A stretch of DNA of 21,501 nucleotides from Chalciporus piperatus (GCA_038093975.1 JBBPTG010000350.1:1-21501); one strand, 5' to 3'; positions 1 through 9,583 are shown, numbered from the stretch's first letter. The notes: generated from the sequence alone by a model not told the origin. Program-made: numbers and translations.

Positions 1-519
1 TGCTCGGCTTCCCGTCGTAGCGGATCTATCTAAGTTGATGCATATCCCCACACCCGTGGCCGATTGAATATCTCGCGTTCCTGTCGCTCGGTCTGTGGTT
101 GTGCCGAGGAGATTTGATGAAGATTTAAATCTGTAGCGATCCTAACACCTGAGTGTACGCCATAACGCGACTGACGAATGACGACGAACCTGATTGCAAG
201 TCCTGTGTACGACCAACTACGGTCTTCCTCCCATCGTCGCGCGAGGCAGCATATATGCTCGTGAGGATGTATACTTGGCAGAGCTCAACAGACTTCTAGC
301 CGTCAATCAACGCATTCGCCGCGGAATGTTTCGCAAAATGCATCGCTACTGGGTAACTCTCCCGATTTCTCGGCGTTATGTCAAGAGGAAATCGCAGACT
401 GTCGAATTCAGGATATCGTGAGTCCAGAGTTGACCAAATACATGGTAGGAAAATAATCGACACTCACTGACAACAAACAGAAACCGACGACACTGGAATA
501 TTGATGTTGCATTGAAACA
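1..519. other. Left-edge region without a supportable gene
   Basis: I see no gene I can defend here. The longest plus-strand open frame (194-421, 75 codons) has no ATG at its beginning; it starts at a TTG directly after an in-frame TGA. Its middle (about 260-350) has a basic, helix-like composition and could be an exon remnant of a gene lying to the left. No domain, splice pattern or repeat supports it. Confidence 0.3.
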
Positions 520-690
520 TGGGGTCCAGTGAAGCGAACGTATACAAGTTGGGGCGGGAAGAGTTCACGTCGTTGATACCGTGACCTACCTTGAGGCAAC
601 TAGACTTGAACAATGCGTAGGCGATACATGGATGTATCTGCTTGGAAACTCGAATGTCCTGATCCTTTATCCGCACAAGCGCAATCTGTG
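520..690 (+). pseudogene. 3'-terminal relic of an F-box-like gene
   Basis: The stretch around 525-605 matches the last ~80 bases of the three full F-box genes in this window: the codons for a K-L-G-R-E-E-F-T-S-L-I-P-type C-terminus are recognisable. A four-base insertion (gtga) after the LIP codons breaks the frame. Downstream, about 630-680 also resembles the 3' flank of the intact copy at 1014-2784 (both carry a gatcctttatcc string), so the relic includes 3' untranslated sequence. Nothing of the F-box or the central repeats remains. It lies head-to-tail with the intact copy and most likely records an older tandem duplicate that was deleted. Confidence 0.7.
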
Positions 691-1013
691 ATTTGAATAA
701 TAGCGGGTTTTTGCGTACCCTGAGAGGAAAGACCGATGCGCCAAGCCAGCCGTTCAGCAGATCTGACCAAACCCGACGGTCGTCAAGAAGCCCTGGACAT
801 TTTTGGTAGGGACGCAGGCTAAATGGGGCAAATGCTAGGCCAATGTTACAGTTGATCATTCCGATGCTACGCGCGTAAACGTTGATCATGACTTACGGTA
901 CGTGGCTGTACACCTACCTCAGGGGCTCCTGTTCAAACTTGGTTCAAGCGTTCACGTCCAGCCTCGAAAATTCAAAACAGCGTCCAGTCAATCTACTACG
1001 CATCTAACGAGAA
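691..1013 (+). promoter_or_regulatory. Upstream region of the first F-box gene
   Basis: This holds the 5' flank of the F-box gene starting at 1014. About 950-1005 (cctcgaaa followed by a gtccagtc string) can be aligned with the flank just upstream of the two other F-box copies, so part of the original promoter or 5' UTR travelled with the gene. No TATA box is obvious here. The stretch 700-890 is open on the minus strand, but that frame runs on into the antisense of the relic at 520-690 and is not considered a gene. Confidence 0.3.
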
Positions 1014-2784
1014 ATGTCGGCTGAAGACCTGCTTCGAGCAGTGAGTATTCTAGTCAAACAATTAGTCAGTGCTATTATACAACCTCCCAACAGCTCCAGG
1101 CCTTTGATCGTTTGTCGATCGTGAGTATCTGGTATCTAGCTCCTCGCGCAATGAAAATTCTGATGGCGCACAGTTTCCATCCATTGACAGCCCGTACTCC
1201 AAGTACTCAACCTCAAACTATGCCGCCTCGGCCATGAACATCCCGCCAATGCGCGACATCGTGACCAAGTGTCGGGAGCAGCTCAATGTCATTGACACCA
1301 TCCTCGAGCAACTCAAATCAACTGTTCACAAACTAAGCGACAAGCGTCAGCAGATCGCGTCATCGATGAAGACACACGAGGGCTTCATCTCGTGTATCCG
1401 CCGCCTCCCCTCAGATGTGCTCAGCCATATCTTCATGCAATGTTTGCCCAATTCCACGTACCTCACCCCGCATATACGAGACGCGCCGTTGTTGTTGACA
1501 CAAATCTGTCGGGGATGGCGAGCGGTCGCGCTTGGCACCCCAAGATTGTGGTGTTCATTGTCTATCGCATACACTAGTCGGGACCCAAAGCGACTGCTCT
1601 CCCTCTACAAACACTGGCTCGCAAATTCGGGTCGCTGCCCGCTCTCACTTGAAATCTCCTTGAGCACACGGTGTTTCGGAAACTTTTGGCAATGGTCACC
1701 AATGGCCACGGAGTTCTCGCGGCTCTACACCAGTCGGTGCACGACCCTCAACATTGATTGTACTGATGACCGTGTGGATCTTTTGCTTGCGGATGTTCCT
1801 AATCTGGAGCGTCTCTATCTTGTAGGCTTGAATACCATGAGTCAGAAGATATCGATCGTCCAACCGCGCCCCCGCCTTTACACTCTCGTCATCATATCCA
1901 CTCCCTTTACCGCGGAGACATTGTCTTTCTTCAATCCAGGATGGACGAACCTCACACGCCTCGCGGTGTCGTTCGATGACAACCCACGACTCCGAGTCGG
2001 ACCTGCCAACAATGCCATCTTCTTGACCCTCCTGCAAACGTGTCCCAATCTGGAGATCTTCGCCTTCTCCCCTGTCTTTATTCAGGGGTCTGATAACCCT
2101 GTCACATTGACACATTCGAAACTGCGCACGTTGGGCATACGGCATCAGACTGATTCCATCCTTTCACCTCTGGACACCTTGATATTCCCAAAATTGCGTC
2201 GCCTGCTGGTTGACAGCACCCGAGATGTCGAGGATGTTCTCAATGATATTTCCACGCCAGAGGAGTCCTTGCCGGATGGGCGTCGTTCGCTCAACATGAC
2301 CTTCGTGAAACTTCATGGCCAGAGTTCTACCCATGCACTTTTCACGGTCTTCAATCCTGGATGGCCGGGGCTGACCCATGTCAGGCTGGACATTGTCCAT
2401 GGCACACCATATTGCCTGATGCCACTCAAGTTCTGTCCTCAGCTTGAAGACATGACTGCATCAATCCTCACCGTTATCGATGACCACCACTACACTCTCC
2501 CCGCTCATCACACACTTAGCTCTCTGACCCTTGGCGTTGAACGAGGGTCCATTGGTATGTTTCTGGACGCGTTGACCCTACCCAGTTTGCACTATCTCAA
2601 CCTCTCGATGGACTCGGGCTGGCCACATCTGTCGTTCAAGGCGTTCTTTTCTCGATCAAGTTGTCCGCTCGAGACGCTCAAGATCCGTGGAGCGAAGGCA
2701 TCCAAGGTGGGACGGGAAAAATTCACTTCGTTGATACCTACATTGAAGGAACTAGACTTGCACGATAAGTCGGAGAGACTTTAA
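1014..2784 (+). CDS. F-box-like / LRR-like protein, paralogue 1 (554 aa, 3 exons)
   Basis: Exons 1014-1040, 1094-1120 and 1174-2784; both introns are GT-AG and all junctions are phase 0. The two 27-nt leader exons encode MSAEDLLRA and LQAFDRLSI. I prefer this ATG to the internal one at 1234 because the same two leader exons recur in both other copies. Residues ~45-80 form a coiled coil (REQLNVIDTILEQL). An F-box-like motif follows at ~94-140 (RRLPSDVLSHIFMQCLP). The remaining ~400 residues contain irregular leucine-rich units such as NPGWTNLTRL and CPNLEIF. By family knowledge such proteins are substrate adaptors of SCF ubiquitin ligases: the F-box would bind Skp1 and the repeats would choose the target. 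Target unknown. The gene is convergent with the one ending at 3064. Confidence 0.85.
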
Positions 2785-3063
2785 ATGCATTTGCTTAGAC
2801 TTGAATGCCCGGATCCTTTATCCATACAATCTGTCGATCGGGAAAGAATAGTTTTTCTGATGAGTTGGAATGAATGTTCTCGTGACCGTGTCTCAGCTGC
2901 ATCTGCACCCAATTTATGTTTTGATAATCTCTGAAGACCCGTCATGCATTGTTCCACCAACAAAAAAAGACTGGATGATACTTGGGATGATATAGGTCGA
3001 CGATTCAACATGGACCCCCGACCTCATACACTGCCTGACGTACTCTCTGAAACAACTCGATTC
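2785..3063. other. Convergent intergenic region
   Basis: This 279-bp stretch separates two convergent genes and should hold both 3' UTRs. Its first ~50 bp resemble the 3' flank left with the relic at 520-690. No gene or clear polyadenylation hexamer is seen. Confidence 0.4.
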
Positions 3064-4408
3064 CTACACGCCAGCCAAATCTGCAACCCGTTCGATATCT
3101 AGCACTGTCATCCATATGCGTCGACGATTGCGCATCGACCCAGACCGTGCACACCGCCTAATGTATGCCCAATCCAAACCGATAGTGCTGAGGCGGCACG
3201 GGCTTGATTGCGAGGCAAGGTATGGCAAAACGATTGTAGTCGATGTCTGGATCCGTGGAGTTCGTGTAGGAACTGGAACCCACCAGGGTGCGGTGGTCAG
3301 GACCCAAGTACGTGCGAGTTGTTCGTTCCCAAAGATACTCGTGCGTAGCAAGCGAGAAGTACTCGCAAGAGTGGCGAGGGAATCAAGAGGTAAGATTGAG
3401 GTAATGGATATCAGGATGTCCAAGGGCAGTTTCTCGAACACACTACTAGGGTTCTCAGACAAGTGGACTTCAGGGAGTGTCGGTGCTGGGGGATCATATT
3501 CCGTGGACGACACAGGGAATCTGGAAAAACAGACAGCACTTGAGGATCGTCTCAGTGGACACTCTGAAATGAACACACTTGCCTATCAGGGGCCATCCAT
3601 ATCCAAAACTTACCCTCGTGCACCAACCTCTGTTTCACAACCTCGACATCTCCGAGGTCTTCGAGGTCCTTCCACATGGGCTCCGTGAACCGTATAAATA
3701 CCTCGGGGGAAGGCCATCCTGTATGCTGCTGGATGGCTCCGTAATGAACCCCTCTGAGGCGACTCGGAAAACCGAGGGCTGTTTTAGCGGCCTGTTGTAT
3801 CGCAAGCCGCCAGAGCCGTAGGGCAGTCATTCGTCCCTGCGTGGCGAGCCCCAGAATATCAAGCGCGAACGTCTGGACCATGATATAACTCTCATCCCAG
3901 TGCGTGACACAATACACCCATTCTTCATCGTTCGGCCAGGGTGCCTCCACGACCCCGTGTCCAGCCCCCCATGTTTCACCTAGCTCGCAATGTGGCATGA
4001 CGCGGATGTCCGTCTCGGGAGAAAATGTGGAGGGCGGTGGGCCAACCCAATGGTAAAACGAATCATAGTCTATGTTGGCTAAGTCCTTCATTGCTGGTGC
4101 GTAGTACGGTTCACCGGAGGGGTGCATGGCTCCGATGACGCATACATCTTCCTGTGAGATGCCCTCGCGTGTATCTGTTGAAAGCTCTTCCAAGGCACAG
4201 GAAACGACCGAATTATTGCCGCTGTTGATGATAGAGCGTACGTACTCCGCTGAGTCTGGACTACATCCAGATATCTTTAAATTGAGACGTGGATGTCAGT
4301 GGTGCCCGCGTCCCACTGGTAGAGGGACGATGCTTCTTGAAGTTAGGAATCACGACTTACAAGACAACGTACGGGATTCACCAACATCCAGCGATTTCTG
4401 ACCATCAT
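3064..4408 (-). CDS. F-box domain protein with F-box near the C-terminus (398 aa, 3 exons)
   Basis: Minus-strand exons 4408-4361, 4274-3583 and 3520-3064. Intron 1 is GT-AG (donor gtaagt); intron 2 is GC-AG with a textbook donor (AG|gcaagt) and a ttttccag acceptor. Both joints keep the frame. Residues 1-246 form an unrecognised domain rich in Trp and Tyr (WMLVNP, FYHWVGPPP, KFWIWMAPDR). Residues ~275-320 are a clear F-box (FEKLPLDILISITSILPLDS). The last ~80 residues include a WAYIRRC and MRNRRRIW segment. It is unrelated in sequence to the three other F-box genes here. If the GC-AG intron is not spliced, the first part ends a few residues downstream and the F-box part becomes a separate 170-codon frame. 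An upstream exon is possible, since the frame stays open past the first ATG to a cag acceptor near 4440. Confidence 0.7.
3521..3582 (-). other. GC-AG intron
   Basis: A 62-nt intron with donor AG|gcaagt and acceptor ttttccag|A. It splits an arginine codon (AG|A) and joins two long open frames in phase. GC-AG introns normally need near-perfect donor consensus, which this one has. Confidence 0.6.
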
Positions 4409-4452
4409 GGCAGTTTCGGTAATTTGGGATGAAGCTGATGGTTTCTGAAAGA

Positions 4453-4472
4453 CCGCGTCGTGCACAACGCGG
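4453..4472. repeat. Short imperfect palindrome
   Basis: A 20-bp imperfect palindrome (ccgcgt, 8 bp, acgcgg, with a gtgcac core). It lies just upstream of the leftward F-box gene and could be a regulator site or chance. Confidence 0.3.
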
Positions 4473-4537
4473 CGGACCAAATATTATCTATAAACGCTAG
4501 ATAAAACGGAAGGCTCCAAGTTCTGTCCAGAGCGATC

Positions 4538-4620
4538 TGGCAACCCAGGATCGAACTGGGAACCTTGTATGACAGAAATCAATAAGTTAGCACGTGATAG
4601 TGGGCTCGGCTAGTCAACAA
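4538..4620 (-). other. tRNA-like relic with polymerase III box motifs
   Basis: On the minus strand 4560-4544 forms a perfect T-arm: a 5-bp stem CCCAG/CTGGG around the loop TTCGATC. It contains a good B box (GTTCGATCC) and is followed by TTGCCA like an acceptor 3' strand. About 50 nt upstream TAGCCGAGCCC (4612-4602) fits most of the A-box consensus. However, no 5' strand pairs with TTGCC and I cannot fold a convincing anticodon arm. It is therefore best read as a decayed tRNA gene or a tRNA-derived SINE fragment, not a working tRNA. Confidence 0.4.
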
Positions 4621-4678
4621 GTCACCGGTTCAGCCCTCTCTTTGCACCGATGAACCAGCAACCAACAATACAACCTCG

Positions 4679-6097
4679 ATGTCGATACCGTCCCCGCAAG
4701 CCTGGCTTTCTGACCAAGGTATACTCAACCTCCTACCTCTACACAACGATTAAGCCTATTCTGTAGTCACTGCCTGTCCTTGGACGTACACTGTGCTTCT
4801 CTCAGTTGGGGTATTCACCTTGGCACGTTTCCTCCTCAAGACCTCGCTCGTCTTCAGTCAAACATTCATATGGCCCGGTACAAACGTGCGTCATCGCGTT
4901 GCACAAACCATGACACGAGGTTGACACGCTTTTCGGTCTTTAGCTCAAGAAATTTGGCGCGACCAAGGGTGCTTGGGCGGGTACGTGGCACTCGACCGAC
5001 ACGCGTCGCCGGTTCAGTTCAACTGACACATCATCCTTTTCTCAGTGGTCACCGGCGCATCTGATGGAATTGGAAAAGAATTTGCGTTGCAGCTGGCCGC
5101 TGCAGGCTTCAACATTCTCCTTGTTGCGCGCAATGAGGCGATGTTGTCTTCCGTTGCGACTGAAATTGGTACGTTCACGTTCAACCCCACCCTCTCATTT
5201 TCGACTCACCATGCCCACCCTCAGCCAACAAGACATCCGGCAAAGTCGAGGCTCGCATCCAATTGATCGATTTCGCCAAGAACGACCCTACCGAGCTCAA
5301 CGCGCTCAAGTCGGTACTCGGTAGCCTCGACGTCGGCGTTCTTGGTTAGTATTCCGTTGTTGGCCACAATACGACTGCTGAACTGATAGCTGCCGATAGT
5401 GAACAATGTTGGCAAATCGCACGCGATGCCAATCTATTTCGCTGAGACGACCGAGCAAGAAAACGATGACATCGTGATCATCAACATTAACGGTACCGTC
5501 CGTGTAACGCACGCAGTGCTCCCTGGTATGATCCAGAGGTTAGTATCTCGTGGTTTTTGTGATTAGATGACTCATGGACCACACGATGACAGGAAGCGCG
5601 GCTTGATTCTCAACATTGGGTCTTTCGCTGGCCAGGTTCCTTCCCCAATGCTTGCAACTTACTCGGGCACGAAGGCATTTGTCTCGACCTTCACCAGCGC
5701 ACTCGCGGAGGAGGTCAGAGGTCACAACATCACCGTCCAACACCTCAACACCCACTTTGTTGTATGTTACTTCCCGTCGCTTGCTTGCCATCCTGGCTGA
5801 ATGTTCGCCGTACTCCACTAGGTCTCAAAAATGTCCAACATTCGGAAATCGTCCCTGTTGGTACCAACACCTAAAGCTTACGTTCGCTCTGCGTTGCGCA
5901 AGATCGGACTGTCTTGCGGAGCAGCAATGACCGACCGTCCTGGCACTCTTACCCCATTCTGGAGTCATGGACTTATCGACTATATCATTCACGTCGTTGG
6001 ATGGAAGGCCGCCTTCATCTCCTATACCCATTCCATGCATAAAGATATCCGTCGTCGTGCTTTGAGGAGGTTGGAGAGGGAGACCAAGAAGGAGTAA
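4679..6097 (+). CDS. IFA38: Very-long-chain 3-oxoacyl-CoA reductase (KAR), 340 aa, 8 exons
   Basis: Exons 4679-4718, 4767-4885, 4944-4980, 5046-5168, 5225-5344, 5400-5538, 5593-5761 and 5822-6097; all seven GT-AG introns (48-65 nt) keep phase. The enzyme is an NADPH-dependent short-chain dehydrogenase that reduces 3-ketoacyl-CoA in the ER elongase cycle. Visible landmarks: an N-terminal membrane segment at ~20-45 ([15 protein letters not shown]), the cofactor motif TGASDGIG (68-75), NNVG (148-151), and catalytic S203, Y216 and K220 (YSGTK). The C-terminus ends in KKE, an ER-retrieval-like lysine tail as in yeast Ifa38. Length matches the family (~340-350). The start at 4679 is chosen because only it enters exon 2 in phase; the earlier ATG at 4650 does not. 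It is the one clear housekeeping gene here and looks intact. Confidence 0.93.
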
Positions 6098-6511
6098 GGG
6101 GCGAGTTTGAATCCTGGTTGTGCCCAGATCACGCAAATGGTCTTAGATGGTACTGAATCCAAGTATCTGTGCCTGTCGTCTTGCTACTGTATTCACGACT
6201 TGATGATGTTTAATTGTTGTCAACCTTGTCGATGGCGGCCGTTACCGAGCTACAAACAGTTTTCTCGCTGCACTTCCACTGCTGGAAGAAGCTCCCGTTG
6301 TGCCCTGGTCACGACTCGAGGACCAGGCCTAGGGCGGCTGCTTGGTGTCCGTCCACTGCTCCTCCGTCTCGACGGTAATACTTAGGCTACTCAATGTCGC
6401 GGCGGCGACAGATGCTATCCAACCTGCGAGCTATTCCTTACATCGTACATCCGCCATACTCACACTTACATCTACTAGTACAGGTATTGGTGAAATCAGA
6501 AATGATGACAT
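6098..6511. other. Convergent 3' region between KAR and the HNH gene
   Basis: A 414-bp region receiving transcripts from both sides. A small hairpin-capable repeat (cctggtc, 10 bp, gaccagg) lies at about 6304-6327. The plus-strand open frames here are antisense to the HNH gene or random. I see no gene. Confidence 0.4.
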
Positions 6512-7790
6512 CTACGGCTTGGACTTGGACTTGGGCTTGGGCACCAAGGCACCGGCCTGCTTCAACCTTCCCATGCCCCTTACATGCAACAAAAGGGCCA
6601 TGAAGAAGTGCACATCCCACAATGAGGGGTCCACCGCAACACTTCTCCCTTTAGGCTCGTGCCAGGTAATCCATGGTGCACCATGTTTTTCAAACCGATA
6701 GATATGACCATCCTACAACAAAATTGGCAACACCACTGGGGAAAGTAGGGTGACTCACCATGATGCCAAACTGATAGTCGTCAAAGAGTGCATGGATGTC
6801 AGCCCTTAACAAGATGGCATTCTGTTGTCGGTCGGCCAGTTGATTGCCACCAATGATGTTTTTAATGTTGGGGAAAACTTTTCCAAGGTTTGTGATCATG
6901 GCTCGCTAAGGATAATCGAAAGAGAGGGTGCGTCATTGGCTGCGTCTTGGGACCCTCATCAGGAGACGCTCACATCTTCAGCGTGGGCCAGAGGAAAGAT
7001 GTGCGCAACATGTAGCCCCACAAAGTTAAATCCACGTGCCCGGGGTTCAGCAGTGTCATTACTGATGTAGCACTGCTTTTCTCTCTTCCGAACATCGTTC
7101 TTGGTCTTCACGCTCTGCATGGACAAGGATGAGATGAGACAATAGCGACATGATATATCCAGACATACTCGCTTCACGGCAGGTGACCTGGTGGGAGTCG
7201 TTGAGGCAATGGGAGATTCCGCCCGCGTGGCGTTCTGTCGGAGCAACATATGCATTTCAGGGAGAAACCGATAAAGTGTACCGTTCTTCACTGTGACCGA
7301 GTTAGACTGGTTGGATCATAAAAGTAATGCCAGGCACACCTGACAAGAGCGTGTAGTTTCCAGCAGCAACCAGTCCCATAGAGTCCCTTGCAATAGGGTT
7401 ACCCCATGCTGTAACTTGCTTATCGTCCTTGGTGCACTTGAATAGGAAATATGTAGCTTGAAGGAATCTTTTTAGAACGGGAGGCAAAACTGACATTTGC
7501 GCCTTACATTTCACGTGGGGAGGCTCGTCTATGATCAAGTCAAGCCACTTGTACCAAGTGCAAATGTGAAGTGTTTTGAAAGTAAAGCATCCTTGGAAGA
7601 AAACTGCCGTCAAACATTTTTGATCGAACCACGAATCTGGGTGCCCACCCGCAATGATATAAAATTTGCCATCAGTGTTACGGCGAGACGCCCACACGTG
7701 GACATTCCTCTGGTCTGCATTATAGTAGCGCTTCTTGTCGTATTCCATCCGCGTGACGAGTGTGAGATGTGGTTGGGGGGTTGAGTGCAT
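6512..7790 (-). CDS. HNH_2-type nuclease-domain protein (353 aa, 5 exons)
   Basis: Minus-strand exons 7790-7340, 7290-7169, 7114-6974, 6905-6759 and 6712-6512; introns are 46-68 nt and GT-AG, and phases agree. Intron 1 has a perfect CTAAC branch site before its cacag acceptor. The ~190-residue N-terminal part is unrecognised (WASRRNTDGKFYIIAGG, GNPIARDSMGLVAAGNYTLL). The HNH_2 core lies at ~200-285: KREKQC, then VAHIFPLAH (H229), then QNAILLRADIHALFDDYQF (N267, H276). All three signature positions are kept, so metal-dependent nuclease activity is plausible but not shown. The C-terminus is basic and repetitive (KPKSKSKP). A TATA box lies only ~20 bp before this ATG, so the methionine at 7748 (MEYDKKRYY) may be the true start. 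The intron at 7115-7168 is 54 nt and stop-free, so it could be retained. Confidence 0.75.
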
Positions 7791-7809
7791 CAGTTGCTTT
7801 AATCCCTCT

Positions 7810-7817
7810 TATTTATA
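7810..7817 (-). promoter_or_regulatory. TATA box for the leftward HNH gene
   Basis: TATAAATA on the minus strand, 20 bp from the first ATG (7790) and 62 bp from the second (7748). With initiation ~30 bp downstream of a TATA box, the second ATG fits better. Confidence 0.5.
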
Positions 7818-7921
7818 CTTTGGAAGCAGCCTGAGCGACGGCGGCGCAGAAAGGTTGTTAATTGCTGTGATCAGATGAACAATGGCAGAACTGAAATTCA
7901 AATTGGTTGCCTAGCGCCCAT

Positions 7922-8012
7922 AGCGCCCCATACGCCACTAAGCGCCCATACGCCACTAAGCGCCCATACGCCACTAAGCGCCCATACGCCACTAAGCGCC
8001 CCGTACGCCACT
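7922..8012. repeat. 18-bp tandem repeat, about five units
   Basis: The unit is agcgcccatacgccacta. Three units are identical (7941-7958, 7959-7976, 7977-7994). They are flanked by a first unit with one extra c (7922-7940) and a last unit with changes at its centre and end (7995-8012). Each unit carries a GCGCCC core, and more GCGCCC/CGCCCG words lie just outside (7914, 8055, 8075). It sits in the shared promoter, so the units may be binding sites. The array has no spacers and is not a CRISPR. Confidence 0.9.
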
Positions 8013-8156
8013 GGCAATCTAACTGGTTTTGTTCGTTCAACAACAAAAAAGAAACGCCCGAGGTCTCCACTATGCGCCCGAGGTTTGTAAGGTACAAATA
8101 ACAGTCAAGCTCCGAATGTGCCTACATCTCATCATTCCCTTCTGTCCTCCCGCCCG

Positions 8157-9583
8157 ATGTCTGCGCCCTACAAGCCTTTTCATACTCTTTCAACCAAGTC
8201 GAAGGAGCTTGGGCGCGACCTATTTGTATGGTCGCTTGAAGATGCGAAACCTAGTTTGTGCGGTGGTAAGCTCTCTGTTTCCCCTCGCCACTCGCCATCT
8301 CACAAGTTCAGGCCTTCATATCCATGCACATAACGAGGTCACTTTTTCGACGTTGTATCGCTGGATTCGCCTCGTTCTGCGAGATGACCAGGAAGATCCG
8401 ACGAAAACTTCTTTCGAGTTGTACCATGCCAAGGTCGAGCGTTCCAAAGGGTCCATTTATTCGTATCACATTACGGCCGATGGCCATGTTATCTTGACGG
8501 ATTCGAATGAGCTTATTCAGCCCGGCGATCTGGGCATACGTTTATCAGGTATTTAATCTGCAGACTCTTATTTACTTGGCTCATTCATTCATCCATTCAT
8601 TTGCATCCACCCTTCCAGCCGGCAGTCGCTCGGATCGTGTTAGATTCGCTTCGGGCGAGCCATCTGTTTTCGAAGCTGAGGAGTTCAGGATTTCAGAAAG
8701 TGAAGATGTCAATGTACGGAATCCAATTTCTTTTTACAGCGGTTTCTTACTCTCGCGTCAGTACTCCCTTGCAGATGTCAAATTTAAAGCAGGTGTCGTA
8801 AAACGAGACGGCGGCAAATGCGTCATAACTACCACCAACGACACAGCCCCAGTGGTAACTTGGATATACGCTCCGTGGCTGGGCACTCAGGTTGGCTGGG
8901 CACTCAGGTTGATATCTTTCTCTCCGTGATGATTACGGACCTAAATTGAGGTTGTGCGAAAATTCAGAGCGATGAGCTGGATCAGGATTTCAAACCGGTG
9001 CAATATGATCAAACGGAGTATCTGGCCGCGACCAATGCCATCAGTCTTCGCGCTGATGTTGCGGATCTGTTCAAACGAAACCAACTCGGAATCGACGTGG
9101 ATGTGAGTACATAATTGTCTTGACTATATTTGATTGGGTTGCGTATCTGTGATTCGTTTACAGGACGGCTACCGCGTGGTGTTCTTTGGTCCGCCGACTT
9201 CCTCCTTACAGCTTGAGTGTCAGACCCATCTTAACCTCTCATCCATCGATTCGGCCCAGCGGCCAAGCGACAGCTGCTTTCGCAAACATTTCCGACACTG
9301 CCTGTTGGTTACTTTTCTCGGCGGTGACGTGCAACAAGAGTACGAGGACTTCAGCATTGAAGATTTTTTTTACTTGCACGGCATTGTTAGCCTCAGGGAC
9401 GCAGACCTGTCTCGTGATGTGTGGACATCTGGGATCGGAAAGGAGATTTTAGAGGCGACTTGGACGCCGGAGGATGACTGCCAGGAGTATGAGGATGACT
9501 CTGAGGATGACTGCCAGGGGTCTGCTGAGGATGACTCTGAGGATGATTGCCAGGAGTCTGAGGATGACTCTGAGGATGACTGA
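8157..9583 (+). CDS. HNH_2-like protein lacking the histidines, acidic tail (390 aa, 5 exons)
   Basis: Exons 8157-8265, 8312-8548, 8619-8890, 8968-9102 and 9164-9583; GT-AG introns of 46-77 nt, phases consistent. The N-terminal half is unrecognised (HNEVTFSTLYRWIRLVLRDD, YHITADGHVILTDSNELIQP). The core KRDGGKCVITT, then VTWIYAP, then NAISLRADVADLF, then GIDVDDGYRVVFF runs parallel to HNH_2 proteins such as its divergent neighbour. Where the neighbour has AHI and ADIH, this protein has TWI and ADVA: both histidines are absent, so nuclease activity is unlikely. The last ~39 residues are mostly Asp/Glu with repeated SEDDCQ units. A 75-nt stop-free stretch (8700-8774, donor gtgaag) inside exon 3 could be a further intron, which would shorten the protein to 365 aa. 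Confidence 0.72.
8877..8910 (+). repeat. 17-bp perfect tandem duplication over a splice donor
   Basis: The unit ggctgggcactcaggtt occurs at 8877-8893 and 8894-8910. Both copies contain CAG|gtt. Only the first donor (intron from 8891) joins in frame to the exon at 8968; use of the second would frameshift the protein. Confidence 0.85.
9470..9583 (+). repeat. Coding minisatellite for the acidic tail
   Basis: Tandem units built on gaggatgactctgaggat with gactgccagg spacers encode the EDDSEDDCQ repeats at the end of the HNH-like protein. Units differ by small in-frame changes. Such arrays expand and contract easily, so tail length probably varies between strains. Confidence 0.8.

Larger units (their letters stand above)
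7791..8156. promoter_or_regulatory. Bidirectional promoter of the two HNH-like genes
   Basis: 366 bp between two divergent start codons. It contains a leftward TATA box (7810-7817), an 18-bp tandem array (7922-8012) and a direct 10-bp repeat cgcccgaggt (8055-8064 and 8075-8084). A weak TATA-like tacaaata lies at about 8093-8100, some 60 bp before the rightward ATG. Confidence 0.55.

Noticed and set aside
1696..2400. Long antisense frames under the F-box genes (also 11595-12338 and 15374-15907)
   Set aside because: They recur because the sense sequence is duplicated; sense frames carry the domain, exon structure and leader exons.
6304..6327. Hairpin as a bacterial-type terminator
   Set aside because: Rho-independent terminators do not apply to a fungal polymerase II gene, and no T-run follows.
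7922..8012. CRISPR-like array
   Set aside because: The units are contiguous without spacers and the genome is eukaryotic.
6512..9583. HNH genes as homing endonucleases or intron-borne elements
   Set aside because: Both are stand-alone spliced nuclear genes of the HNH_2 type with no host intron or intein boundaries.
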